NCBI RefSeq assembly: GCF_034661175.1 | Contig: NZ_CP141058.1 | Coordinates: 2,542,001 to 2,606,000 of the forward strand | Direction of reading: 5' to 3' | DNA from: Nocardioides renjunii | GTDB taxonomy: Bacteria; Actinomycetota; Actinomycetes; Propionibacteriales; Nocardioidaceae | DNA: 64,000 nucleotides | Shown here: piece after piece, positions 53,251-62,448 of the stretch | How positions within the stretch are numbered: the first letter of the stretch is position 1 | Layout: every line of letters begins with the position of its first letter | Notes under the pieces: model-generated | Database searches by the model: none | What the model was told of the DNA's origin: nothing | Seen by the model: the letters and a program-made list of their open reading frames with translations, nothing else | Position numbers and translations under genes: made by a program

Positions 53251-54260
53251 CGACCGGGGGCCCGACCGGGCAGGCGGCGACCCTGGAGGCGCCCGAGCGC
53301 GTGCCTCCGGGGCGACGCCCCCGCCGAGCCGCCTCGACCCGGGTGAAGCAGGACCGGAGGACGGGCTACCTGCTGATCACGCCCACCTTCGTCATCGTGT
53401 TCGCGATGGTGGTGCTGCCGATCCTCTGGACCATCTCGCTCGCCTTCCAGCAGGTGCGGCTGCTCAACCTCCGCACCACCGGGGTGATCGGCGACTACAG
53501 CCTCGACAACTTCACCAACGTGCTGACCTCGCCCGGCTTCGTCGACGCGCTGGTCACCACGCTCATCTACTCGGTCGGCGGCACCGCCTGCGCCATCGGC
53601 CTGGGCCTGGCGGCGGCGCTCGCGCTGCGCCGGCCGTTCCGCGGTCGCGGGCTCGTACGCGCCTGCATGCTGGTGCCCTACGTCGCGCCGGTCGTGGCCG
53701 CCACGTTCGTGTGGACCACGATGCTCAACCCGCAGTTCGGGATCGTGAACCACTACGGCACCACGCTGCTGGGCTGGGACGACCCGATCGCCTTCCTCAG
53801 CTCGTCGAAGTCGATCGCGCCGTTCGGCGTCGACCTGCACATCAGCCAGTCGCTGGTGACCGTGGTGCTGTTCGAGGCCTGGCGGTCCTTCCCGTTCGCC
53901 TTCCTCTTCATCACCGCCCGCATGCAGGCCATCCCCGACTCTCTCGAGGAGGCCGCGACGGTCGACGGCGCGACACCCACGCAGCGGTTCCGGCACATCA
54001 TCCTGCCGCAGCTGCTCCCCACGATCGCCGTGCTGACCGTGCTGCGCTTCATCTGGACCTTCAACAACTTCGACGACATCTACCTCCTCACCGGGGGTGG
54101 CGCCGGGACGCAGGTCGTCGCGGTGCGCGTCTTCGACTACCTGATCAACCGCGGCGACATCGGTGCCGCCGCGGCCCAGGCGCTCGTGCTCGCCGCCATC
54201 CTCGGCGTGCTAGTCACCATCTACCTCAGGCTCTTCGGCCGGCGGGAGGACGTCGCATGA
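53247..54260 (+). CDS. ABC sugar transporter permease 1
   Basis: The 337-residue protein has six transmembrane segments and the EAA motif EEAATVDGATPTQRFRHI (about residue 234) that contacts the ATPase, as in MalF-like permeases. GTG start overlaps the binding-protein stop, and its own stop overlaps permease 2. No ATP-binding subunit gene lies in the operon, so an MsmK-type shared ATPase is likely used. Confidence 0.92.
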   Translation: MTTGGPTGQAATLEAPERVPPGRRPRRAASTRVKQDRRTGYLLITPTFVIVFAMVVLPILWTISLAFQQVRLLNLRTTGVIGDYSLDNFTNVLTSPGFVDALVTTLIYSVGGTACAIGLGLAAALALRRPFRGRGLVRACMLVPYVAPVVAATFVWTTMLNPQFGIVNHYGTTLLGWDDPIAFLSSSKSIAPFGVDLHISQSLVTVVLFEAWRSFPFAFLFITARMQAIPDSLEEAATVDGATPTQRFRHIILPQLLPTIAVLTVLRFIWTFNNFDDIYLLTGGGAGTQVVAVRVFDYLINRGDIGAAAAQALVLAAILGVLVTIYLRLFGRREDVA

Positions 54261-55186
54261 GCACCGCCACCAGCACGACCCGCCCCGAGCGGCCGGTCGC
54301 CGAGGCCGGGCCCAGCGGCTGGCACCGTGACCGGGTCGAGCGACGGCTCTTCTCCGTGGTGCGGCCGCTCACGATCGCGTTCCTGCTCCTCATCTGCCTG
54401 TTCCCCTTCTACTACATGCTGCTGCTGTCCTTCCGTCCGCTCGACGCGGTGCTGCAGGACCCCGGCGCGCTGTGGCCGTCCGGCGGCGAGGTCGACCCGG
54501 GCACCTACGGCGACGTGCTCCGGTCCACCGACGACGGCGGCCAGGGCTTCCTGACCTTCCTGCGCAACAGCTTCGTCGTCGCCATCGGCACGGTCGTGCT
54601 GACGCTGCTGGTCTCGGTGCCCGGTGCGTACGCGGTGAGCCGGCTCGACTTCTTCGGGCGTCGCCAGATCGGCGCGCTGTTCCTCGGGGTCTACTTCTTC
54701 CCCGCGATCCTGCTCGCCATCCCGCTGTTCGTCTTCTTCACCCGCATCGAGCAGCGCGGGACGCTCACCGGCCTGCTCGTGGTCTACGTCGCCCAGGTGG
54801 CGGCGGTGTCGATCTACATGCTGCGTAACTACTTCGACACCATCCCGGCCAGCATCGAGGAGGCGGCCGAGATCGACGGCTGCACGCGCCTGCAGACCAT
54901 GTGGCACGTCAGCCTCCCGCTGGCCATGCCGGCGATCGCCTCCAACGCCCTGTTCATCTTCATGATCGCGTGGAACGAGTTCCTGTTCGCGCTGCTCTTC
55001 CTCGTCGAGAAGCGGGACAACTGGACGGTCTCGCTGGGCCTGTCGCAGCTCGCCGGCAGCATCGAGGTCCCCACCACGGTCCTGATGGCCGGCTCGGTCA
55101 TCCTCACCGTGCCGATCATCGTGCTGTTCTTCCTCAGCGAGCGGTGGCTGGCCGGTGGCCTGACCGCCGGGGCCGAGAAGGGCTGA
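54257..55186 (+). CDS. ABC sugar transporter permease 2
   Basis: The 309-residue MalG-like permease has six transmembrane segments and the EAA motif EEAAEIDGCTRLQTMWHVSL (about residue 203). It pairs with permease 1 as the inner-membrane channel of the importer. ATG at 54257 overlaps the upstream stop (ATGA). The MDR dehydrogenase gene follows after six bases. Confidence 0.92.
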   Translation: MSTATSTTRPERPVAEAGPSGWHRDRVERRLFSVVRPLTIAFLLLICLFPFYYMLLLSFRPLDAVLQDPGALWPSGGEVDPGTYGDVLRSTDDGGQGFLTFLRNSFVVAIGTVVLTLLVSVPGAYAVSRLDFFGRRQIGALFLGVYFFPAILLAIPLFVFFTRIEQRGTLTGLLVVYVAQVAAVSIYMLRNYFDTIPASIEEAAEIDGCTRLQTMWHVSLPLAMPAIASNALFIFMIAWNEFLFALLFLVEKRDNWTVSLGLSQLAGSIEVPTTVLMAGSVILTVPIIVLFFLSERWLAGGLTAGAEKG

Positions 55187-55192
55187 GACCCG

Positions 55193-56248
55193 GTGCCCGA
55201 CGTCGTCTCGTTCACCGCGCCCTTCGAGGTGTCGCTCGTCCCGGTGGACGAGCAGCCCCTGGTGCCGGGCTCGGTGCGCATCCGCACGTGGTACTCCGGC
55301 ATCTCCGCCGGCACCGAGCTGACCGCCTACCGCGGCTCCAACCCCTACCTCACCCGCACCTGGGACCCGGAGCGCCGGTTGTTCGTCGACGGCGAGCCGT
55401 CCTTCGCCTACCCCGTCCAGGGGTGGGGCTACTCCGAGGTGGGCGAGGTGGTCGAGGTCGCCGACGACGTGGACGCACCGGTGGTGGGCGACGTCGTGCA
55501 CGGGATCTGGGGGCACCGCAGCGAGGCCGTCGTGCCGGCCGCCGCCCTCCGCGACCGCACCTGGACCGGGGAGGACCCGCTCGGCGGCACCTTCGCGCGG
55601 GTCGGGGCGATCGCCCTCAACGCCGTGCTCGCCGCGGAGGCACGCCTCGGCGACCGCGTCGCGGTCTACGGGCAGGGCGTGATCGGCCTGCTCGCCACCC
55701 GCCTCGCGGTGCTGGGCGGTGCCGACGTGGTCGCCGTCGACGGCGTGGCGCAGCGGCGCGACGCCGCCAGCGCCATGGGCGCGGTCGAGGTGCTGGCGCC
55801 CGACGTCCCGGGCGGGGCCGGCGCCCACGTGCGCGCGTGGTCCGGCGGCGGCGGCGTCGACTCGGCGATCGAGCTGAGCGGCACCACCCGGGCCCTGCAG
55901 GAGGCGGTGCGCTCGGTGGTGCTCGACGGGACGGTGGTCGCGTCCGGGTTCTACCAGGGCGGGGCGGAGCACCTCCGCCTCGGCGAGGAGTTCCACCACA
56001 ACCGCGTCCGCATCGTCGCCAGCCAGATCAGCGGCACGCCGCTGGCGCTCGGTCCCCGCTGGGACCAGGCCCGGCTCGTCCGCACGTTCATGGACCAGGT
56101 GCGACGGGGTCGCGTCGACGTACGGTCGCTGGTGACCGACGTCGTCGACGCGACGGACGTGGCCGCGATCTTCGAGCGGCTCGACCGGGGTGACGACGAC
56201 GTCCTCCAGGCGGTGCTCCGGTTCCCGGCCGCCCCGGAGGACCGGTGA
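55193..56248 (+). CDS. YcjQ-like MDR family dehydrogenase
   Basis: The 351-residue medium-chain dehydrogenase has a GroES-like N-terminal half (YSGISAGTELTAYRGSNPYL) and a Rossmann half with VYGQGVIGLLATRLAVLGG (about residue 160). A histidine-rich EFHHNRVRIVASQISG segment follows near the C-terminus. Its length and position between an ABC importer and a Gfo/Idh oxidoreductase match E. coli ycjQ, which oxidises C3 of gulosides. Similarity beyond that is by memory, not alignment. Here it likely makes a 3-keto sugar. Confidence 0.82.
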   Translation: MPDVVSFTAPFEVSLVPVDEQPLVPGSVRIRTWYSGISAGTELTAYRGSNPYLTRTWDPERRLFVDGEPSFAYPVQGWGYSEVGEVVEVADDVDAPVVGDVVHGIWGHRSEAVVPAAALRDRTWTGEDPLGGTFARVGAIALNAVLAAEARLGDRVAVYGQGVIGLLATRLAVLGGADVVAVDGVAQRRDAASAMGAVEVLAPDVPGGAGAHVRAWSGGGGVDSAIELSGTTRALQEAVRSVVLDGTVVASGFYQGGAEHLRLGEEFHHNRVRIVASQISGTPLALGPRWDQARLVRTFMDQVRRGRVDVRSLVTDVVDATDVAAIFERLDRGDDDVLQAVLRFPAAPEDR

Positions 56249-57330
56249 GTCCCGGCGGAGACGGCGTCGGGGTGCCGGACACCCGGCCCCGCTTCCCGGC
56301 TGACCGCGGCGGGGTGGCCGTCCTCGGCGCCGGAACCATCGCGCAGTCCGCGCACCTGCCCGCCTACGAGCAGCACGGCGTCGGCGTGACCGGCGTCTGG
56401 AGCCGCAGCTCGCGCACGACCGACGGGCTGCTCGAGCGCTTCCCCCGCGTGCGGCGGGTCTACGGCTCCGCCGAGGAGCTGCTGGCCGACCCGGCGGTGC
56501 GCTTCGTCGACCTCGCCACCGGACCGGAGGACCGGCTGGCGTGGATCTCCGCGGCCGTCGACGCCGGCAAGCACGTGCTGGCGCAGAAGCCCCTGACGCT
56601 CTCGGCCGACGACCTCGACCGGCTGCCCGAGGTGCTCGCGGCCGCCGACCGCGCCGGGGTGCGGGTGGCGGTCAACCACAACGGTCGCTGGGCGCCGCCG
56701 TGGCGGGCCGCGACGCTGCTCGTGCGCGACGGGGCGGTGGGCAACGTGGTGGGGGTGACGCACGTCCACGACAAGCCGCTGCCACCGCTGGCCGGCACGC
56801 CGTTCGACGACGTCCCGCACATGCTGCTCACCGACTACCTCCTGCACTGGGTCGACATCACCCGGTCGTGGCTCCTCGACGGCGGGGCCGGACCCGTGGT
56901 GTCGGTGCAGGCCTCGGACTCGCGCGTCCCCGGCCAGCCGGCGCAGGCCCGCAACCCGTGGTCGGCCACGCTGTCCATGACCGCCGAGTCGGGCGCGACG
57001 GCGACGCTGCGCATCCCCGGCAGCGCCGTGTCGTCCCGCTCCGGCTGTCCGTTCTGGGTGCACGGCACCACCGGCACGCTGCGCGGCAGCGTGCTGCTCG
57101 ACTCCGACCGGCTCGACCTCGACGACGGCACGTCGTCGACGAGCATCCCCCTGCAGGGGGCGTGGTTCGTCGACGGCTTCGCCGCCGCGATGGGCGAGCT
57201 GATGTGTGCGGTCGAGGAGGACCGGTCACCGGAGAACTCGGCGGCCGACGCCGCCCTCTCCGTGCGGCTCGTGCTCGCCGCCCGCGACTCCGCCGACCGC
57301 GGCGGCGTGCCGGTGGAGGTGGCGGCGTGA
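56245..57330 (+). CDS. YcjS-like Gfo/Idh/MocA family oxidoreductase
   Basis: The 361-residue protein has the N-terminal dinucleotide motif AVLGAGTIAQSAHLPAYE (about residue 27) and the lysine motif as AQKPL (Lys about 114) where many members have EKP. The alpha/beta C-terminal domain follows (GRWAPPWRAATLLVRDGAVG). Such enzymes oxidise or reduce sugars or their 3-keto forms. Start overlaps the MDR stop (GTGA). By analogy with ycjS it would reduce a 3-keto-glycoside. Confidence 0.82.
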   Translation: MSPGGDGVGVPDTRPRFPADRGGVAVLGAGTIAQSAHLPAYEQHGVGVTGVWSRSSRTTDGLLERFPRVRRVYGSAEELLADPAVRFVDLATGPEDRLAWISAAVDAGKHVLAQKPLTLSADDLDRLPEVLAAADRAGVRVAVNHNGRWAPPWRAATLLVRDGAVGNVVGVTHVHDKPLPPLAGTPFDDVPHMLLTDYLLHWVDITRSWLLDGGAGPVVSVQASDSRVPGQPAQARNPWSATLSMTAESGATATLRIPGSAVSSRSGCPFWVHGTTGTLRGSVLLDSDRLDLDDGTSSTSIPLQGAWFVDGFAAAMGELMCAVEEDRSPENSAADAALSVRLVLAARDSADRGGVPVEVAA

Positions 57331-58688
57331 GCCAGGGAGCGGTCCGCACGGACGTGGTCGACGAGGTGCCGGTCGACCCCCGCGGCGGCCGGGTGTACGC
57401 CGAGGGCTGGCAGAGCTGGAGCCCCGCCACGTGGTACCCCGTGACCGCCACCGGGCGGGCACCCGCGGAGGGATGGCAGCACCTCATGCGGTTCCGCCCG
57501 GGCACGCCCGTGCCGGCGAGCGGCGTGCAGGGTGAGGGCCTGCTGGTGGTCGACCCCGGCACCGGCGCCCCCGCACGGTGCTACGCCACCGACGACCTGC
57601 TGGTCGTCCCGTCGATCCACGCGACGCTCGAGGGCGACCGCGTCGTCGTACGCTCCAGCGGTCCGGTCACGGCCAGCGAGCACCCGGCGGGTGGCGAGGC
57701 CGCGCTGGTGGCCTACGGCGACGCGCTGGCCGCCACGAGTCCACCGCTGTCCGACCCACCGACCGTGTGGTGCTCCTGGTACCGCTTCTTCGAGGCCGTC
57801 ACCGCGGCGGACGTCGCGGAGGCGGTGCGCGACCTCGACCGGCACGAGCTGGGCGTCGACGTCGTGCTCGTGGACGACGGGTGGAGTGCCGGGTTCGGCG
57901 AGCTGCTGCGACCGTCCGACCGCTTCGGCTCGCTGCCCGGTGTCGTGGAGGACGTGCGCGCGAGCGGCCGGCGCGCGGGGGCCTGGCTGGCCCCGTTCCT
58001 CGTGGGCGCCGACACGACCATGGCCCGCGAGCACCCCGACTGGCTGGTGGGGCCGGCGGGCTACAACTGGGGCCAGGACCTGGTGGGGCTCGACCTGACG
58101 CACCCGGGCGTGCGCGAGGTGCTCGCCGACTCGCTGCGCGCGCTCCTCGACGCGGGGGTCGACTACCTCAAGCTCGACTTCCTCTACGGCGGCGCCGTGC
58201 CCGGTCGCCGCCACGAGGACGTCGACGAGGTCGCGGCCTACCGCAGCGGGCTCCAGCTGGTGCGCGACGTCGTCGGTCCCGACGTGCTCCTCGTCGGGTG
58301 CGGAGCGCCGCTGCTGCCCAGCGTCGGACTGGTCGACGCCATGCGGGTCTCCCCCGACACCTTCCACGAGGGCGGCGAGGACGGCTCGGGCGGTCTGCGC
58401 GGCCTCATGCCGATCGCCGCGCGGGCCTGGCAGCAGGGCCGGCTGTGGGTCAACGACCCCGACTGCGTCGTCGTACGCCCTTCCTACGGCTCGCGGGAGC
58501 GCTGGGCCGAGGCCGCGCAGGCGTTCGGCGGCCTGCGCTCCTTCTCCGACCGGATCAGCGAGCTCGACGCGTGGGGGCTCGACACGGTGCGCGGGCTGCT
58601 GGCCGACGGCGGGACCGCGGCGCCGCTGGCCACCGAGGTGCTGCGGCGCGGGGCGCGGGTCGCCCAGGACGAGGGAGCGGCGTCGTGA
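57327..58688 (+). CDS. GH36-like alpha-galactosidase family glycosidase
   Basis: The 453-residue protein starts with a beta-rich domain (EGWQSWSPATWYPV...) and then a TIM-barrel with WCSWYRFFEAVTAADV, DVVLVDDGWSAGFG, the nucleophile in YLKLDFLYGG (Asp about 282) and the acid/base candidate in DAMRVSPDTF (Asp about 343) preceded by VGCGAPLLPS. This is the GH36 (melibiase) layout, but shorter than classical alpha-galactosidases. Overlaps neighbours on both sides (GTGA). Likely substrate an alpha-galactoside or close epimer. Confidence 0.82.
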   Translation: MSQGAVRTDVVDEVPVDPRGGRVYAEGWQSWSPATWYPVTATGRAPAEGWQHLMRFRPGTPVPASGVQGEGLLVVDPGTGAPARCYATDDLLVVPSIHATLEGDRVVVRSSGPVTASEHPAGGEAALVAYGDALAATSPPLSDPPTVWCSWYRFFEAVTAADVAEAVRDLDRHELGVDVVLVDDGWSAGFGELLRPSDRFGSLPGVVEDVRASGRRAGAWLAPFLVGADTTMAREHPDWLVGPAGYNWGQDLVGLDLTHPGVREVLADSLRALLDAGVDYLKLDFLYGGAVPGRRHEDVDEVAAYRSGLQLVRDVVGPDVLLVGCGAPLLPSVGLVDAMRVSPDTFHEGGEDGSGGLRGLMPIAARAWQQGRLWVNDPDCVVVRPSYGSRERWAEAAQAFGGLRSFSDRISELDAWGLDTVRGLLADGGTAAPLATEVLRRGARVAQDEGAAS

Positions 58689-60403
58689 CCGGGACGGCAG
58701 ACGACCCGGGGGACGACCTGGTGGACGACCTGGCCGCTCGCATCGCGCCGCACGTCGGGCTGCTGTACCCCGGCGGGCACGCCGAGGTCACGCGTCGGCT
58801 CGTGCGGCTCGCCGACGCGCACGCCGCCGCACTGCGGGGCCGGACGGTGCCGTCCCCCACGCACCGCACCTCGTGCCTGATCACCTACGCCGACGGCATC
58901 CGGCGCCGCGACGAGGCCCCCCTGCACACCCTGGCCGCCTTCCTGCGCGAGCAGGTCGGCGAGGTCCTCAGCGACGTCCACCTGCTCCCCATGTTCCCGT
59001 GGACCTCCGACGACGGGTTCGCGGTCGTCGACCACCGGGTGGTCAACCCGTCGCTGGGCAGCTGGGACGACGTCGCCGAGCTCGCGGCGGACCGCACCGT
59101 GATGTTCGACTTCGTCGCCAACCACACCTCGAGCCACAGCCCGTGGTTCCTCGGCTGGCTGGCCGGCGACCCCGCCTACGACGGCTTCTACCTCGAGGAG
59201 GAGCCCGGCTTCGACGTCTCGCGCGTGGTGCGGCCGCGCACCAGCCCCCTGTTCCATCCCTTCGAGCGCCCCGACGGCAGCACGGTGCGCGCGTGGACCA
59301 CGTTCGGCGCCGACCAGGTCGACGTCGACGTCCGCCACCCCGGCACGCTGGTCGAGCTCACCGACGTGCTCCTGGGCTACCTCGGGCGCGGCGCCTCCGC
59401 CGTTCGCCTCGACGCCATCGGCTTCCTGTGGAAGGAGTCCGGCACCACCTGCCTGCACCTGCCGCAGACGCACGCCGTCATCAAGGTCTGGCGGGCCCTC
59501 GTCGAGCACGTCGCGCCCGGTGCCCGGCTGCTCACCGAGACCAACGTCCCGCACGCGGAGAACATCTCCTACTTCGGCGACGGCCACGACGAGGCGCACC
59601 TCGTCTACCAGTTCGCGCTGCCGCCGCTCGTGCTGCACTCGTTCGTGGCGCAGTCGACGGCGCGGCTCAGCGAGTGGGCCGGTGGCGTCGGGCCCGTGAG
59701 CGACACGGCGACGTGGTTCAACTTCCTGGCCAGCCACGACGGCATCGGGATGCGGGCGACCGAGGGGATCCTCGACGACGCCGAGCGCGACGCCCTGGTG
59801 CAGCGCACGCACTCGCACGGCGGGCGGGTGTCGTGGGCCGGGCGGCCCGACGGCTCCCGGGCGGTCTACGAGCTCAACCTCAGCTACCTCGACGCCCTCT
59901 GCACGGTCGACGAGGCGGGCGACCCCGCGGTGCTGGCGGCGAAGGCCCTGGCCGCGCACAGCATCCTGTTCGCGTTCCTCGGGGTGCCGGCGATCTACTA
60001 CCACTCGCTGGTCGGCTCCCCGCCCGACCTCGAGGGCATGGTGACCAGTCGCATCAACCGGCGCATCAACCGCGCCGTCCTCGACGCCGACCGGCTGGCG
60101 GAGGAGCTGCGCGACGACCCGCGCCGACGCGCGGTCTTCGACGGCATGCGGCACCTGATGGACGTGCGACGCCGGCACGAGGCCTTCTCGCCCTTCGGCA
60201 CCCAGCGCGTGCTGCGCCTCGACGACCGGGTCTTCGTCCTCGTGCGCGGTGAGGGGACGGCCGACGAGCTGGTCTGCGTCACCAACGTCACCGGCGAGGA
60301 GATCACCCTGCCGCTCAGCGGCACCGACGTGGTCACCGGCGAGCACGCCGATCCGCTGGTGGTCGGGGCGTGGGGCTACGCCTGGCTCCGTCCGGACTCC
60401 TGA
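58685..60403 (+). CDS. GH13_18-like glycoside phosphorylase (sucrose/glucosylglycerate phosphorylase type)
   Basis: The 572-residue alpha-amylase-fold enzyme has VMFDFVANHTSSHSPWF (about 140), the nucleophile in SAVRLDAIGFLWKESGTTCL (Asp about 242), the acid/base in LLTETNVPHAENISYFG (Glu about 285) and FLASHDGIGMRA (Asp about 351). The LWKE, CLHLPQTH and ETNVPH segments are hallmarks of GH13_18 phosphorylases, which split a glucoside with phosphate to give glucose 1-phosphate. E. coli ycjM of this group acts on glucosylglycerate. Last gene of the operon. Exact substrate not readable. Confidence 0.86.
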   Translation: MTGTADDPGDDLVDDLAARIAPHVGLLYPGGHAEVTRRLVRLADAHAAALRGRTVPSPTHRTSCLITYADGIRRRDEAPLHTLAAFLREQVGEVLSDVHLLPMFPWTSDDGFAVVDHRVVNPSLGSWDDVAELAADRTVMFDFVANHTSSHSPWFLGWLAGDPAYDGFYLEEEPGFDVSRVVRPRTSPLFHPFERPDGSTVRAWTTFGADQVDVDVRHPGTLVELTDVLLGYLGRGASAVRLDAIGFLWKESGTTCLHLPQTHAVIKVWRALVEHVAPGARLLTETNVPHAENISYFGDGHDEAHLVYQFALPPLVLHSFVAQSTARLSEWAGGVGPVSDTATWFNFLASHDGIGMRATEGILDDAERDALVQRTHSHGGRVSWAGRPDGSRAVYELNLSYLDALCTVDEAGDPAVLAAKALAAHSILFAFLGVPAIYYHSLVGSPPDLEGMVTSRINRRINRAVLDADRLAEELRDDPRRRAVFDGMRHLMDVRRRHEAFSPFGTQRVLRLDDRVFVLVRGEGTADELVCVTNVTGEEITLPLSGTDVVTGEHADPLVVGAWGYAWLRPDS

Positions 60404-60424
60404 CCCATCAGTCGGGGCACGGCC

Positions 60425-61030
60425 TCAGGACACCTGGTTGAGCACGCCGTAGCCGACGGTGAGCACGCCGGTCGCCGCCGCAGCACTGGCCACCACGCCG
60501 GCAGCGGCGGCAGGACTGCGCAACCGCACCGCGGTGGTCCCGACGAGCGCGCAGCCGGCCACCAGGCACAGGGTCCAGTAGACCGGGCTGGTGGAGCCGC
60601 CGACGACGGTCAGGCCGTAGATCCCATCCGCCACGAGCACGCCGGCGAGGACGCCCGCGCCCACCGCTGCGACGACGGGGCGGCGGTCCACGACGGCTGC
60701 GGCCGCGGCACCGACGACGGGCCCGGCGACCACGCCGACGACACCCCAGAACACCGGGTCGTAGCTCAGCCCCCGCAGCTCGGAGGCCGCGGTGTAGCCC
60801 AGCACGAGGCTCACGAAAGAGGCCACGCCCAGCGCCGCACCCGCTCCGAGCGAGGGCCGGGCGGTGGCCACGACCAGGACGGTCAACAGCGTCCAGCCCG
60901 ACGGCGAGTTGGCGAACGGTGCCAGCGCGTCCGGCAGCACGCCCTGGGCCCAGGAGGTCAGCCCGCCCAGGAGCAGGCTCGTGCCGACGACGGCGGCTGT
61001 GATCACGGACGTGCGGCAGAGGTCGACCAT
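60425..61030 (-). CDS. DUF6518-like membrane protein
   Basis: The 201-residue protein has about six hydrophobic helices (for example VITAAVVGTSLLLGGL and PVFWGVVGVVAGPVVGAAA) with short loops. It resembles small actinobacterial DUF6518 membrane proteins; function unknown. ATG at 61030 (MVDLCRTSVITAAV) is more likely than the in-frame start 26 codons upstream, which adds a proline-rich non-membrane tail. Convergent with the phosphorylase gene. Confidence 0.65.
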   Translation of the reverse strand: MVDLCRTSVITAAVVGTSLLLGGLTSWAQGVLPDALAPFANSPSGWTLLTVLVVATARPSLGAGAALGVASFVSLVLGYTAASELRGLSYDPVFWGVVGVVAGPVVGAAAAAVVDRRPVVAAVGAGVLAGVLVADGIYGLTVVGGSTSPVYWTLCLVAGCALVGTTAVRLRSPAAAAGVVASAAAATGVLTVGYGVLNQVS

Positions 61031-61129
61031 GGCTCCATCGTGGGCGCACCGGACGGGGCCGTCACCCGGTTCGGCCGCGGGCGGTACCTGGGTGCCGGAG
61101 ATCGGCACCAGCGGAGGAGGGACGCCCGC

Positions 61130-61765
61130 TCAGTCCTGCGGGGACTCCTCGAGCCGACGGAGCGCCCGGTCGGTCCGACGCGCCAGGGCCTGGTCCACCG
61201 CCACGGCCGGCTTGGCCACCATGACCGCGGCGTAGCGACCGTCGACACAGCTCTGCGCCATCATCATCGGCTCGCCCGTCGTGGAGAGCGACTCCGCCAC
61301 CAGCCGCGGTGCGCCGTCCGGTGCGCCGCCGAGCCGGAACAGCCTCCGCGCGAAGCGGCACCCGTCGGCGCCGGTCGCGATCGGCTGCGCCGCCGCCCGG
61401 CGCAGCTGCCGCACGCGTCGCGGGTCACCCGCCGGTGGCTGCGACGCCAGGGCGGTCGCGACGCTCGCCGCCCACTGCTCCGCCGGGGCCGAGACCACCT
61501 GGACGAACGACCCCTGGCTCGGGTCCGACGTCGACCACCGGCACGTGTAGGGGTCGAGCGAGCCCTCCACGTCCAGCATCCGTGTCGGCGTCTCGACGCC
61601 CATCAGGTCGAGCCGCTCGTCCTCGTCGAAGGTGGAGCACAGCTCGGAGCTCGCGCGGACGCCGGAGACGAGTGCGGAGATGTCCGTCCACGAGCTCGCC
61701 ACCATGCCGCCGACCGCCACCGCGATGACGACGAGGGCGCCCACCAGCACCGTCCTGAACCTCAC
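61130..61765 (-). CDS. Hypothetical exported protein
   Basis: The 211-residue protein has a single N-terminal hydrophobic segment (residues 5-24, TVLVGALVVIAVAVGGMVAS), probably a membrane anchor or signal, then a domain with cysteines in SELCSTFDED, DPYTCRWSTS, DGCRFARRL and AQSCVDGRY that may form disulfides outside the cell. No family recognised. GTG at 61765 has TAGCGT six bases upstream. Confidence 0.68.
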   Translation of the reverse strand: MRFRTVLVGALVVIAVAVGGMVASSWTDISALVSGVRASSELCSTFDEDERLDLMGVETPTRMLDVEGSLDPYTCRWSTSDPSQGSFVQVVSAPAEQWAASVATALASQPPAGDPRRVRQLRRAAAQPIATGADGCRFARRLFRLGGAPDGAPRLVAESLSTTGEPMMMAQSCVDGRYAAVMVAKPAVAVDQALARRTDRALRRLEESPQD

Positions 61766-61771
61766 CCCAGG

Positions 61772-61777
61772 ACGCTA
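61772..61777 (-). promoter_or_regulatory. Leaderless-type -10 box for the exported protein
   Basis: TAGCGT on the minus strand lies six bases before GTG at 61765. Confidence 0.5.
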
Positions 61778-61821
61778 CCCACGCCCGGGGGCGGGCGTCC
61801 CCGGAACGGCCGAATCCGTGC

Positions 61822-62448
61822 CTAGCGGTCCTGGGCGGGCCGCTCAATCGTCGTGACCACGTCGGTCACCGACGGCCGCCTCGGCGTGGAGGAGAAGCCG
61901 AACCTGCAGGGCGGGTCGACGGGGGCCAGGTGTCCGAGGTCGGCTCCGCGCCAGGACCCGTCGATGGCGACGACGGCGTGCACCGAGGTCGCGCCGTACC
62001 ACTCGCGCCGGTCGTTGCCGGCGGTCCCCCGGGTCCGGACGCCGCTCAGCACCACGCGGGCCACGGGGTCGGCCACCGCGCACCAGGCGGGCGCGGTCGC
62101 CACCCGCGCCGGGACCAGTCCGAGGGCCGCGCCCAGCGGCGTACGACGCCCGGTGACGAGGTGGAGGCGCAGCGACGGCGTCTCGACCAGCCAGCCGCCG
62201 GCGGTGTCCCGCACCTCGACCGGCTCGATGACGTGTTCGTCGAAGGTGTAGGTCGCCGCGACGAACTCGCGCACCCGCGCGTCGGGCGCGAGCAGCACGC
62301 GGTGCCCGGAGGCCTCCTCGACCATCACGTCGGCGAAGGAGCCCCACGGCGAGGCGTCCCACCGTCCGACGACCACCCGGACGCCGCTGGTGCTGCCGAC
62401 GCCGGCGATCCGCCCGTGGAAGCGCTCACGCACCCGGCCGGCCCTCAC
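61822..62448 (-). CDS. Conserved hypothetical protein
   Basis: The 208-residue protein has no membrane segment. It begins RFHGRIAGVGSTSGVRVVVGRWDASPWGSF and continues VMVEEASGHRVLLAPDARVREFV, ending in a PCRFGFSSTPRRPSV region. I have seen such actinobacterial proteins but know no function. GTG at 62448 overlaps the PaiB-like gene's stop by four bases, so the two are coupled. An alternative start lies six codons in. Confidence 0.65.
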   Translation of the reverse strand: MRAGRVRERFHGRIAGVGSTSGVRVVVGRWDASPWGSFADVMVEEASGHRVLLAPDARVREFVAATYTFDEHVIEPVEVRDTAGGWLVETPSLRLHLVTGRRTPLGAALGLVPARVATAPAWCAVADPVARVVLSGVRTRGTAGNDRREWYGATSVHAVVAIDGSWRGADLGHLAPVDPPCRFGFSSTPRRPSVTDVVTTIERPAQDR

